Assembly: GCA_017412055.1 (NCBI GenBank)
Contig: JAFQOW010000041.1
Span: 174,713 to 238,712 of the forward strand
Length of the DNA stretch: 64,000 nt
Direction: 5' to 3'
Origin: Lachnospiraceae bacterium
Lineage (GTDB): Bacteria; Bacillota; Clostridia; Lachnospirales; Lachnospiraceae
Part shown: positions 55,765 to 63,818 of the stretch, in pieces
How positions within the stretch are numbered: position 1 is the stretch's first letter
Layout: the number at the start of each line of letters is the position of its first letter
Program-made: the position numbers and the translations under genes
Notes under the pieces: generated by a model
What the model was told of the DNA's origin: nothing
What the model saw: the letters and a program-made list of their open reading frames with translations, nothing else
Database searches by the model: none

Positions 55765-55990
55765 CTATGAACAACACAACAATAGAAAAAACCTGTTGCG
55801 GGATTCGAACACCGCACCGGAGCTACCGGGAACCATCACAAGCACTCCATACTAGTGCGCATAATCTACACCGTATGGAAACAATAGCGGAACACTTTAC
55901 CGTGGCAGGCAGTTCCTCTCCCTATCCCGGGCCGGCGTACCAGTCACTCTTTGCTCTTGCGGAACATCGAGCACCGGCCCGGGATGCGTT
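55765..55990 (-). ncRNA. Structured non-coding RNA with tRNA-like 3' part
   Basis: Begins right after the stop of the 55990 gene with ATCCCGGGCCGG, which pairs perfectly with CCGGCCCGGGAT about 36 bases later. Further hairpin GCACT-AGTATGG-AGTGC and, near the 3' end, GTTCGAATCCCGC like a T arm. No full tRNA can be drawn. Confidence 0.45.
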
Positions 55991-56262
55991 TAATCCATGG
56001 ATAGATCGTAAGTCGCATCTGTGCACCAAGTTACGAACTTACTTTTCTGTACGTACTCATCTCGCTTACGGTTCAGATGCTGCACCCACTCAGCTAAAGC
56101 GGGACTTATATAACTTCGCATCTCATCCGTAAGGGTAAGTCTCTCTTCGAGATGTTTCACAACATGCTCTTCACTTACCTCACCTCCGTTCCTGTAGATA
56201 CCGAGCACACAATTACCTACAGCGGAATGAACTAGTTCTTTATCGAATGTACACAAACACAT
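55990..56262 (-). CDS. Hypothetical protein
   Basis: 90 residues, MCLCTFDKELVHSAVGNCVL, helical. Promoter box ATCAGAAC at 56303-56310 with TATAAATAATG and a leader of about 30 nt. Confidence 0.55.
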   Translation of the reverse strand: MCLCTFDKELVHSAVGNCVLGIYRNGGEVSEEHVVKHLEERLTLTDEMRSYISPALAEWVQHLNRKRDEYVQKSKFVTWCTDATYDLSMD

Positions 56263-56317
56263 GGAGAATATCGATTAGTTTGTATACATTATTTATACTT
56301 ATGTTCTGATTTATTTA

Positions 56318-56644
56318 TTAGTCGATTCGGTCGAGACGCATTAAACGCTCGCCGGTCGGAATTACTCGCCATCCCAACTCATTGCAATCCCACACGCGAA
56401 CATACCCCGACTTAAAGGCATTCCACGTTGCAGAGTGAGTCGGCTTCTCATAATCCATCTCGCCGGCATTCTCCTCTAGGAACTTCCAATCACGGGTAGC
56501 AATCATACGGCGAACCGTTCCGTCCTTTTTCAGGAACTCAACATCCCACAACGGGTGATTAGCCATAGCGAACTTAACATCTGCTACAGTCATCGCCGAC
56601 AAAATGAAGCGGTCTTCCGCCATCTGTGTAATCGTATCATTCAT
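56318..56644 (-). CDS. Hypothetical protein
   Basis: 108 residues, MNDTITQMAEDRFILSAMTV; Trp-rich C-terminal part. Class E box TCAGAAC at 56664-56671. Confidence 0.65.
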   Translation of the reverse strand: MNDTITQMAEDRFILSAMTVADVKFAMANHPLWDVEFLKKDGTVRRMIATRDWKFLEENAGEMDYEKPTHSATWNAFKSGYVRVWDCNELGWRVIPTGERLMRLDRID

Positions 56645-56779
56645 ATGCTTATATTATACTTCTGTTCTGAGTTAATCTATAGTAAAATGTTTCTCTCGCA
56701 TGCACACGCGCGACGGGTACACGTGGTGTGTATGTGACGGACGCGCGTGGAACGGCTGCATCGCCTAAGTCATAGAGCA

Positions 56780-57020
56780 TATTCATTGGCTCGCCGGCAC
56801 ACAAGGTGCCTTACTCGCTGCCCTCCGGGCTCATTGTTCATTCCACGTCCATGGCTCCGCCTCGGCAAGCCTCGCCTCCGCTGCCCACAAGGGGCTCAGT
56901 TCCATCATTCATTCGTTTCATGTTCATGGCTCGCTGTCCTTTGGGCTCATTGCTCATTCCACGTTTATGGCTCCGCTGCCCACAAGGGGGCTTATTTGCA
57001 CCATTTATTTGTTCCACGTT
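56780..57020. repeat. Imperfect tandem repeats, about 60-75 bp unit, three copies
   Basis: Units share GGCTCATTG(T/C)TCATTCCACGT and ATGGCTCCGCTGCCCACAAG, GC-rich in an AT-rich region. Each carries a GCCC..GGGC type hairpin. No convincing ORF on either strand; the 56.69-56.78 kb stretch before it is also gene-free. Confidence 0.6.
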
Positions 57021-57023
57021 CTA

Positions 57024-57362
57024 TTAGTCCTTTACTTCTTTAGTCGGGTCAAATATATTCGCCTTCTTACATAGAGTAAATGCGCTGGTATGTTCCCACT
57101 GGACGATATGAATAAAGCTTCCCCTATATATTTCAAACTTTGCATCCAAAGGAATCATCGTTATATCATCACCGTCAGAGGATTCAAATGCAATTCTTCC
57201 CGGTGCATCAATCGGGTCCTCCCACCCATCCTCCGTAAAGAATCTATCCTTGCAAATAATATCAATATCACCGTTATCCCACATAATCATGTCACCATCG
57301 TTGACAAGATTGTAGAATGTGTCATAATCCATTTCGTTGTAATGAGTAGCTCGGTCATTCAT
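57024..57362 (-). CDS. Hypothetical acidic protein
   Basis: 112 residues, MNDRATHYNEMDYDTFYNLV; beta-rich. Variant box AACAGAAT at 57382-57389. Confidence 0.65.
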   Translation of the reverse strand: MNDRATHYNEMDYDTFYNLVNDGDMIMWDNGDIDIICKDRFFTEDGWEDPIDAPGRIAFESSDGDDITMIPLDAKFEIYRGSFIHIVQWEHTSAFTLCKKANIFDPTKEVKD

Positions 57363-57389
57363 ATGCTTATATTATACTTTTATTCTGTT

Positions 57390-57674
57390 TTATAGGAAGG
57401 TTCCTCCGTTCCTTCGCTCCTTATATACGAATAGGACCAGCTCTTTATTGTTAAAGAAGATTTGATTCCATTCGCCTAACGTTATTTCCTCAAAGTGTCC
57501 GCTCCAGGTGGGTTCGGCTTCATGTGTTTCCGAATCGATGCAGCGGTGTACGGTGACGGTGTTTCCGTCTTCTTCCATGAATATATCATATATGCGCCAG
57601 TCTTTAGGGTTAACGAGTATTACCTCGCCACGGCTGCACATCTTTTCTAAAGAAAAAACTTCGTCGTCTGTCAT
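57390..57674 (-). CDS. Hypothetical protein
   Basis: 94 residues, MTDDEVFSLEKMCSRGEVIL. Starts 4 bases after the stop of the upstream gene and has no own promoter, so it is co-transcribed. Confidence 0.62.
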   Translation of the reverse strand: MTDDEVFSLEKMCSRGEVILVNPKDWRIYDIFMEEDGNTVTVHRCIDSETHEAEPTWSGHFEEITLGEWNQIFFNNKELVLFVYKERRNGGTFL

Positions 57675-57678
57675 ATCT

Positions 57679-58068
57679 TTATTTGTCCATTAGTGCGTTT
57701 AATTCGTCGAGATGCTTTAGCACATCATCAAAATGGTGAGTATATAACGCGTTCTTCATCTTGAGAATTATATCCTTTGCTTTTTTCTCTTTCGACTTAA
57801 GCTTAGCAGCGAGTTTATACTCTTTACCATTCGTCTTTATGATTTCCATCGTCGTAGGTGTGAGCCTTATCGCTTCTATATCGCAAACGTCGACCCAAAA
57901 CCAAGAGCGGCCAGTAATACTATTATCCGACGCTATATCCCAAACGACGCGACCAGTATTGTCATTAAAACTGCACCATTCAGTGGGAGTTCCGTCCACA
58001 AAAATGGTATAGTCCTTATTAGGGAAAGTATTAAAGTATTCTTTGATATGCTTCACCATCTTGTTCAT
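57679..58068 (-). CDS. Hypothetical protein
   Basis: 129 residues: beta-rich N-terminal part and a basic helical end (KLKSKEKKAKDIILKMKNAL). Class E box at 58088-58095. Confidence 0.65.
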   Translation of the reverse strand: MNKMVKHIKEYFNTFPNKDYTIFVDGTPTEWCSFNDNTGRVVWDIASDNSITGRSWFWVDVCDIEAIRLTPTTMEIIKTNGKEYKLAAKLKSKEKKAKDIILKMKNALYTHHFDDVLKHLDELNALMDK

Positions 58069-58082
58069 ATGCTTATATTATA

Positions 58083-58322
58083 CTATTGTTCTGTTTGTTT
58101 TTCTTTATACTCTCGTTCCAGGTCGGCACATATCTTTTTCGCCATTGTTATCGCCTCGTCTTTTGTGAAATAGTATTCATCAGCAGTTTTTTCATCTTCT
58201 TCTTTATATCCTATTTCCATGACGATAACATATTGCCATCCCTTTGTGACGCGGTGCGGCTTCTTAAACCATATCGTGCACTCGCCATCTTCGCACTCTA
58301 TAGAGAATAGTTCATCGCACAT
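58083..58322 (-). CDS. Small acidic protein
   Basis: 79 residues, MCDELFSIECEDGECTIWFK; ends KEKQTEQ, its end supplied by the next promoter. Start lies inside the upstream frame (24-bp overlap), so coupled. Confidence 0.6.
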   Translation of the reverse strand: MCDELFSIECEDGECTIWFKKPHRVTKGWQYVIVMEIGYKEEDEKTADEYYFTKDEAITMAKKICADLEREYKEKQTEQ

Positions 58323-58618
58323 ATTGCTTCCCCCTCTAAAATACCTTCTTCCAGGATTTCCGCTTCAACGGTATTTGTATTCATTCCGTCTGTATTCCAC
58401 TCAAGCAGATATCCGCCCTTATAATTCGCCTTCACTGTTACTTCGCACTCCGGAATAACAATTCCTCGCTTGTTCTGAAGCAACTTTAGAAATATATGAG
58501 TGAGGTCACCGACGCGAGAAGCCTTATAAATGAGGCCCTTATCAACGAAGGTCTCCTCTGTAATATATCCCGTTTCCATATTAACGGTATACATGTTCTT
58601 AAAACGAATAAACTTCAT
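58298..58618 (-). CDS. Hypothetical protein
   Basis: 106 residues, MKFIRFKNMYTVNMETGYIT; beta-rich. Class E box at 58638-58645. Confidence 0.65.
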   Translation of the reverse strand: MKFIRFKNMYTVNMETGYITEETFVDKGLIYKASRVGDLTHIFLKLLQNKRGIVIPECEVTVKANYKGGYLLEWNTDGMNTNTVEAEILEEGILEGEAICAMNYSL

Positions 58619-58632
58619 ATGCTTATATTATG

Positions 58633-58806
58633 CTATTGTTCTGTCGTGGCATAGGGCCTGATTTGTGGTCCGTCTTCGGTCATAACCATTTCGGCCTCGC
58701 CATCCAGGTCCATGGAAGGTCCGTCTTCGGTGAGGTTAATGCCGAAGACGGAGAGCATTGCTCGCACCTCTTTGAACTCTTCGCTTTTGATTAGTTCGTT
58801 CCACAT
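58633..58806 (-). CDS. Small acidic protein with internal repeat (57 aa)
   Basis: MWNELIKSEEFKEVRAMLSV, then TEDGPSMDL and TEDGPQIRP. Class E box at 58824-58831. Ends TTEQ from the next promoter. Confidence 0.6.
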   Translation of the reverse strand: MWNELIKSEEFKEVRAMLSVFGINLTEDGPSMDLDGEAEMVMTEDGPQIRPYATTEQ

Positions 58807-58832
58807 GCTTATATTATACTATTGTTCTGTGC

Positions 58833-59201
58833 TTATAGCAAGGCAACCAAATCATCTCTATACTGGTCCATGAATCCGTGCGGGGGCTTTCGTATACGGC
58901 CATGCTGCTTCACCTCAAGCTTCTCCACTTCGTTATCCTCGTTAATGAAATACATTTCCACGTCCTCTACATTAAGACCCTTATTCTTAAGACGAATGAG
59001 GAACTGATTGATAACAATATCGCTCTGTGTAATAATAGCGCAAGGCTCGTTCTTATCAATAATATGATTAGCGATTTTTGCTACATGCTTATCCCACTTG
59101 TATGCCTCAGGGCAATTATACAAAGTGCGATTTTCGAGAGCATTGACTCTCTCATAGGAAGCGTAAGGTCCTGAAATAATAATAAACTTTGCGGTGCTCA
59201 T
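58833..59201 (-). CDS. Stand-alone protein resembling the C-terminal part of AAA15/DUF3696 ATPases
   Basis: 122 residues. TQSDIVINQFLIRLKNKGL, VEDVEMYFINEDNEVEKLEV, GRIRKPPHGFMDQYRDDL follow the pattern of the last about 80 residues of AAA15-type ABC ATPases (Walker-B-distal H-loop region to the DUF3696 GFFDQ end). No Walker A is present. Could be a dominant-negative mimic of a host defence ATPase. Class E box at 59221-59228. Confidence 0.5.
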   Translation of the reverse strand: MSTAKFIIISGPYASYERVNALENRTLYNCPEAYKWDKHVAKIANHIIDKNEPCAIITQSDIVINQFLIRLKNKGLNVEDVEMYFINEDNEVEKLEVKQHGRIRKPPHGFMDQYRDDLVALL

Positions 59202-59227
59202 ATGCTTATATTATACTTTTGTTCTGT

Positions 59228-59551
59228 TTAGTTGATAATAGGCTTAATCAGACCGAGAATCTTAAAAGCGGGAATATCGCGCAGACCCTGAGAAAGGAAC
59301 TCGTATTCTCCCGTCTTAGTATTATAAAGTACGTCACTCATTTCCTCGTGCTTATAATCAATTTCGTATATAGAGTGATACCTAACGGCAGAAAAGATAG
59401 TACAAAGCTCACCATTTTCTTTCTCATAATCATCCACCTTTTCATACAAATTACCGTTAATATCCACATACCAGGCCTTAGCAAAGATGGGAGCAAACTG
59501 TGCGGCAGAAAGGAGAATACCTTCACTGATAACTTTTTCAACGATGTTCAT
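59228..59551 (-). CDS. Hypothetical protein, paralogue of 61094-61396
   Basis: 107 residues from MNIVEKVISEGILLSAAQFA. Shares FxxIFxKAxxVxIxGxxxxxxxDYExExGELCTxF and the ending IPxFKIL with 61094-61396. Class E box at 59570-59577. Confidence 0.65.
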   Translation of the reverse strand: MNIVEKVISEGILLSAAQFAPIFAKAWYVDINGNLYEKVDDYEKENGELCTIFSAVRYHSIYEIDYKHEEMSDVLYNTKTGEYEFLSQGLRDIPAFKILGLIKPIIN

Positions 59552-59558
59552 GCTTATA

Positions 59559-59915
59559 TTATGCTTGTGTTCTGTCATAGTCATTAAGCAACCACATAAT
59601 ATGCTTCTCGTCTTCGGTTCGCTCTTTCTTTTTACGAAGCATAGCATAAATGGAGGTAAGATACTCGTCTATATATTCTCTATGGCTCGCTTTATATTCA
59701 AGGAAGGGCTCATTATATTTTTCGCCCGGACCATAGAAAACTCGAAAAATGCAACCAAGGAAGGTAAGACGTATAATCTCACCAGAAGCATGTGTGACAG
59801 TAACATATTCTACCTCGTTAATAGGAGGACCGAATCGCCGCTTATTATAGTGAGTAATAGTGGGTTCAATCTTTGTCAATTCCCGCAGCTTTTTATGAAA
59901 TGTTTTCCAGTGCAT
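59559..59915 (-). CDS. Hypothetical protein
   Basis: 118 residues with a beta-rich start and helical basic end, finishing DYDRTQA; RTQA comes from the promoter. Class E box at 59933-59940. Confidence 0.65.
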   Translation of the reverse strand: MHWKTFHKKLRELTKIEPTITHYNKRRFGPPINEVEYVTVTHASGEIIRLTFLGCIFRVFYGPGEKYNEPFLEYKASHREYIDEYLTSIYAMLRKKKERTEDEKHIMWLLNDYDRTQA

Positions 59916-59961
59916 GCTTATATTATAACTATGTTCTGTTTAGATTTAAGGTATGGGAACT

Positions 59962-60453
59962 TTAACCCGCTTCCCATACCAAAACATCGTCCTCTTTCAT
60001 CGTCAAAGCGATAGCGCTCAGGCCCTTAACAATACGGAACATACGATATGAATCTTGAAACTCGTCATAATAATGGTGAGAAGTCTCATCCATCTCTTTG
60101 TCCATTGTACGAAGAATAGCATAAGAATCAGCGCAAAGCTTATCAGCCTTTGCCTCTTCGTTATACTTTACGTTATCGCGATAATCCTCATAGGCCTTAT
60201 CGTATACCTCATAATGCTCCATTACCTCAGTCATGAGAGCAGCGAGAATATGAGCAACCTGGTGAGGAGTAAACTCATAGATATAATCGCCAACCTTCGT
60301 TCCGAAATATCTCACTGTGCTAACGAAGTCTCTCGCACCGCACTGCCAGATATACTTCTTTCCGTCGAGATAGTCAGGCAAGTCATGACTCTCATCCTTG
60401 CTTCTAACCTCGTTGGCAAATCGCTTCAAATATAATGTGTGTTGAAATCCCAT
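59962..60453 (-). CDS. Hypothetical helical protein
   Basis: 163 residues, mostly helical and acidic (VYDKAYEDYRDNVKYNEEAK). Class E box at 60475-60482 with TATAATTAAAGCAGAT before the ATG. Confidence 0.65.
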   Translation of the reverse strand: MGFQHTLYLKRFANEVRSKDESHDLPDYLDGKKYIWQCGARDFVSTVRYFGTKVGDYIYEFTPHQVAHILAALMTEVMEHYEVYDKAYEDYRDNVKYNEEAKADKLCADSYAILRTMDKEMDETSHHYYDEFQDSYRMFRIVKGLSAIALTMKEDDVLVWEAG

Positions 60454-60480
60454 ATCTGCTTTAATTATACTATTGTTCTG

Positions 60481-60750
60481 TTACTTATGGCAAGCCCCGA
60501 GCAAAAGTTGCAAGTCAAGGTTTGCACTTGTCTTATCGTCGTAGATTGAAAAGCAAACGCAATGGCCCTCAACGCCATAATCCTCTTTTAGGCGCTTATC
60601 AATGGCCTCACTTAAAGCCACGTCATAATTATCCTCGTCGCTTTCATCTGCCCACTCAGGAGCAATAACCATCTCGTTGATAGAGTGAGGCAAGCTCTCA
60701 TCATCGCTCTCCCACTCAATTGCATGACACTTTAGCCAGATATTATTCAT
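60481..60750 (-). CDS. Small acidic protein
   Basis: 89 residues, IAPEWADESDEDNYDVALSE centre. Class E box at 60768-60775. Confidence 0.64.
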   Translation of the reverse strand: MNNIWLKCHAIEWESDDESLPHSINEMVIAPEWADESDEDNYDVALSEAIDKRLKEDYGVEGHCVCFSIYDDKTSANLDLQLLLGACHK

Positions 60751-60759
60751 GATTATATT

Positions 60760-61056
60760 TTAAGCAAGTTCTGTCTCAATATCCTGCGGGCTCATATCCT
60801 TCAAGATGCACACCCCTAGCTCACCCCAATATCCTGCCTCAAAGGTAGCATAAAACACATCGTCATCAAACTCCACGTCATGAATAGTGTCTACGTCGAT
60901 ACGATAGCCATAGTTAGGACTTTCGATAATATACTTCTCGCCTTCCTTATGAATATCGCATACACTTCCGTTGAGCTCTATCTTCCAAAATACCTCACCA
61001 GTGCAGCGGTCAATTACGTTCTTAAGAATTGTCTTGAGCTTATCGTCGTTGTTCAT
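60760..61056 (-). CDS. Hypothetical protein
   Basis: 98 residues, MNNDDKLKTILKNVIDRCTG; beta-rich. Class E box at 61076-61083. Confidence 0.64.
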   Translation of the reverse strand: MNNDDKLKTILKNVIDRCTGEVFWKIELNGSVCDIHKEGEKYIIESPNYGYRIDVDTIHDVEFDDDVFYATFEAGYWGELGVCILKDMSPQDIETELA

Positions 61057-61093
61057 ATGCTTATATTATAATGTTGTTCTGTTAGTATTCAAA

Positions 61094-61396
61094 TTACTCG
61101 TCAATAGAAGCAACGGTAAGAATCTTGAACGAAGGAATCTCACCACGAGCATCCTCAAAGTAAAACTCCTTATAACGAGGACTATAGGAAACGCGGCCGT
61201 TCTCAACCTCACGAGGAATTGCATATGCAAGCTCGTAGTTGGGATCGTTAGCATCAACGAAAGCGGTGCAAAGTTCACCATCTTCGTTCTCGTAGTCATT
61301 ATATACGTCGCAAATGCAACCATCAATAACTACGGCATAAGCCTTGTTAAAAATCTTAGAAAACTGCTCGTTAGTAAGGATAATAGAATCGGTCAT
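61094..61396 (-). CDS. Hypothetical protein, paralogue of 59228-59551
   Basis: 100 residues: FSKIFNKAYAVVIDGCICDV, DYENEDGELCTAFVDANDPN, ending IPSFKILTVASIDE. Leader-type class E promoter, box 61438-61445, leader GTAACAAGCAAACAATACAA. Confidence 0.66.
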   Translation of the reverse strand: MTDSIILTNEQFSKIFNKAYAVVIDGCICDVYNDYENEDGELCTAFVDANDPNYELAYAIPREVENGRVSYSPRYKEFYFEDARGEIPSFKILTVASIDE

Positions 61397-61445
61397 AATG
61401 TTGTATTGTTTGCTTGTTACTTTTATATTATAAGCTTGTTCTGTT

Positions 61446-61787
61446 TTACTTCCAGTCAGTTCGCTTTACCCAGATTTCATAATCTTCCGTCATTAAGATA
61501 GGATAACCAGCTCGCTGGAGCATATCCTTCGCCTGGTCCATCTGGTCTACGAGGTCCTGCTCATAAAACTTCTCGGTGAAAACGTTGCAATTATCATCCT
61601 CGCCAAAGATAAGCTCGGCAGCATCGAGATAATTCTCGTACTTGCCCCATGAACGGAGCTTCCAAAGGGTCTCGCTTTCACAAAGCTCGTCCATAGGGAT
61701 TCGCTCATAACCGATAAGGTAAGCGAGCTCAAAGTCAGTGAAATACTCAACATCGTCAGCGAAGCGGTCTCGAAGGGTCTTAATCAT
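61446..61787 (-). CDS. Hypothetical protein
   Basis: 113 residues, MIKTLRDRFADDVEYFTDFE; helical, acidic. Leader-type class E promoter, box 61829-61836, with the same GTAACAAGCAAACAAT leader as the gene before it. Confidence 0.66.
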   Translation of the reverse strand: MIKTLRDRFADDVEYFTDFELAYLIGYERIPMDELCESETLWKLRSWGKYENYLDAAELIFGEDDNCNVFTEKFYEQDLVDQMDQAKDMLQRAGYPILMTEDYEIWVKRTDWK

Positions 61788-61841
61788 AATTGTGTATTGT
61801 TTGCTTGTTACTTTTATATTATAGCATTGTTCTGTTCTAAC

Positions 61842-62381
61842 TTAAGCAACCTGGCTTTTCCAGGCTGCGTCAAGTTCCTCTATGGTAATAACGCGCTTAG
61901 CATTCTCACCATAACCACCAGCGACGTAAACATAACCATACTCTTCAAGGTGCATTAGCGCCTGAATATAACGGCGAGAAAGGTCACGCTCATTCCATAT
62001 ATCGTTGTACTTTTGATTAGCTCCATCAACGCTCAACCCGTCAATATCATAAGCATAGAGCGGGGCATTCTCATAAATGATATACTCAAGGTCATTCTCG
62101 TCAGTCCTAATAAGGAAACGGCGCTGATACTTTCCACGGATACTAAGTGTCAAATAGCAAGCACTTCGCTTTACAGGAACAAAGTGAGCATATGCCCTCG
62201 TTGCATACTTCTTAACATGTTCCTTCCAAAGGAGTCTCGCCTTAGGATAATCGCAATCCTGAGGATGCTCGTCGTAAAGGTTGGCGTAAAACTTCCAAGC
62301 ATTAGCATAAGCCTCACCAAGCTTAAGGTTGAAAGCAGGAGCGGAATAAACGGTATTGAGTTGGAACTTGTTGCTCTTCAT
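61842..62381 (-). CDS. Hypothetical protein
   Basis: 179 residues from MKSNKFQLNTVYSAPAFNLK; aromatic and basic, no recognised motif. Class E box at 62399-62406 excludes the longer frame. Confidence 0.66.
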   Translation of the reverse strand: MKSNKFQLNTVYSAPAFNLKLGEAYANAWKFYANLYDEHPQDCDYPKARLLWKEHVKKYATRAYAHFVPVKRSACYLTLSIRGKYQRRFLIRTDENDLEYIIYENAPLYAYDIDGLSVDGANQKYNDIWNERDLSRRYIQALMHLEEYGYVYVAGGYGENAKRVITIEELDAAWKSQVA

Positions 62382-62412
62382 GCTTATATTATAATTGTGT
62401 TCTGTCTCAGTT

Positions 62413-63057
62413 TTAGCCTTTAAGGTATTTGTCCATGGCTTGATAATCAGGATATACAATCTCGCCTTCTACAAGCGTGAATCGGTCAGCGAGGTTATCA
62501 ACTCCACGAATCCAATCAATTTTTAGATTGATTCCCATCTCCCTAATAGCACCTCGCACAATATGCGAAATATATGACATACCTTGGCCATCTATTGCGT
62601 CAGTAACAGCCCGGGCATCACTAAGATAGTGAAGTGTGAAGTCGCTAATATCGATTCGCTTATAGTTGCAAAAATCTTTACAAAGACGAAGGGCATTGAT
62701 AAAGGCTTTCGCTTCCGCCATGGCCTGATGCTCATTCATTCCACCCGGCCCCTTAGGCTCTAGGAAGCAACCGGCATAGAATGGTACCCCATCGACGGAA
62801 CACAAGCCAAACTTATTATTCTTTGCCTTTGCATCGCCGATAATAGTGAGAGAATATCTAGTCTCACGAACTACACGCTCACTAATAATAGCGAGCTGCT
62901 TCTCCATATTAAACCGATGGCAATCTGCCTTAAAAAGAAGCATACCTTCAGGACCAGCGGGATAGTTGCTCTCAACAAATCCCTCAACCATTTTACGGCT
63001 ATTAAGCACCTCGGCGAAAATAATTGCACTCTCAGCAGTAAGTCTCATGCTCTTCAT
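62413..63057 (-). CDS. RNase H-like protein
   Basis: 214 residues. SLTIIGDAKAKNNKFGLCSV (first Asp), MAEAKAFINALRLCKDF (Glu), TLHYLSDARAVTDAID (second Asp) and LKIDWIRGVDNLADRFTLVE (last Asp) follow the order of RNase HI-type active sites. It may remove RNA from hybrids or process primers; the match is by pattern only. Class E box at 63075-63082. Confidence 0.58.
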   Translation of the reverse strand: MKSMRLTAESAIIFAEVLNSRKMVEGFVESNYPAGPEGMLLFKADCHRFNMEKQLAIISERVVRETRYSLTIIGDAKAKNNKFGLCSVDGVPFYAGCFLEPKGPGGMNEHQAMAEAKAFINALRLCKDFCNYKRIDISDFTLHYLSDARAVTDAIDGQGMSYISHIVRGAIREMGINLKIDWIRGVDNLADRFTLVEGEIVYPDYQAMDKYLKG

Positions 63058-63087
63058 GATTATATTATAGTTGTGTTCTGTCCTGAT

Positions 63088-63387
63088 TTAAGCATTCTTC
63101 AGGCTGCTTACGTCAAGGCAAAAGCTATAGCAAACCTCATCTTCATAAGTAAGGCCCATCATTTCACGAATGGACCAACGACGCAACTTTCCGCCGACAA
63201 GCTTTTCATAATAACGAGCAGCGGCAGTCTCATCTGCGGCCTTAACATAAAAATGTGCAAAGTCAAGTGGCAAGCCAAGCTCAAGACACTTATGAATATA
63301 ATTCTTAGTGAGTTTTCCCTTATAGAGAGGATGGGGGCAAATGTCCCAGACAACGGAATGGATGCAATAATGTTTCAGGCTGTTCAT
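63088..63387 (-). CDS. Hypothetical protein
   Basis: 99 residues, MNSLKHYCIHSVVWDICPHP; alpha-beta with several His and Cys. Class E box at 63405-63412. Confidence 0.64.
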   Translation of the reverse strand: MNSLKHYCIHSVVWDICPHPLYKGKLTKNYIHKCLELGLPLDFAHFYVKAADETAAARYYEKLVGGKLRRWSIREMMGLTYEDEVCYSFCLDVSSLKNA

Positions 63388-63419
63388 ACTTTTAATATAA
63401 TTGTGTTCTGTTCAGGCGC

Positions 63420-63809
63420 TTAGTTAAGGAACCAAGCCTTAACATCGCGCCAAGTACCCTCAACGAGAGGTGCCTGAAAGTCATTATCTACGCCATAGAC
63501 CTGAGCTCGTCCATTATCACGCTTATAACCGCTCTTAGGAACGACACAATAAAGCACCTCGCCCTTCTCCTTATCACAAATACGGAAGTCATCAAAAAGA
63601 TTTCCTACGCAAGGACAGTTATTCTTGAAAAAGACGTAACACTTATCGTTATCAAACTTCTTAGACGGGGCAATCATCTTGAGCTTATGGAGAAGGTCCT
63701 TACCCTTTCGCTTAAGAGACGAATCCCTACAAAACCAGTCATACCAAAGGTCCATTACGTCATAATTGTCGTAGTTAGCCAGAATAGTGGAAATAGTGTC
63801 GTTCTTCAT
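63420..63809 (-). CDS. Hypothetical protein
   Basis: 129 residues, MKNDTISTILANYDNYDVMD. Its KVYCVVPKSG-like centre (KEGKGEVLYCVVPKSG type) resembles the GELCT-type paralogues weakly. Class E box at 63829-63836. Confidence 0.62.
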   Translation of the reverse strand: MKNDTISTILANYDNYDVMDLWYDWFCRDSSLKRKGKDLLHKLKMIAPSKKFDNDKCYVFFKNNCPCVGNLFDDFRICDKEKGEVLYCVVPKSGYKRDNGRAQVYGVDNDFQAPLVEGTWRDVKAWFLN

Positions 63810-63818
63810 ATGCTTATA

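Noticed and set aside
55765..55990. tmRNA gene
   Set aside because: A T-arm-like end is present, but no matching 5' acceptor strand or tag-peptide frame was found.
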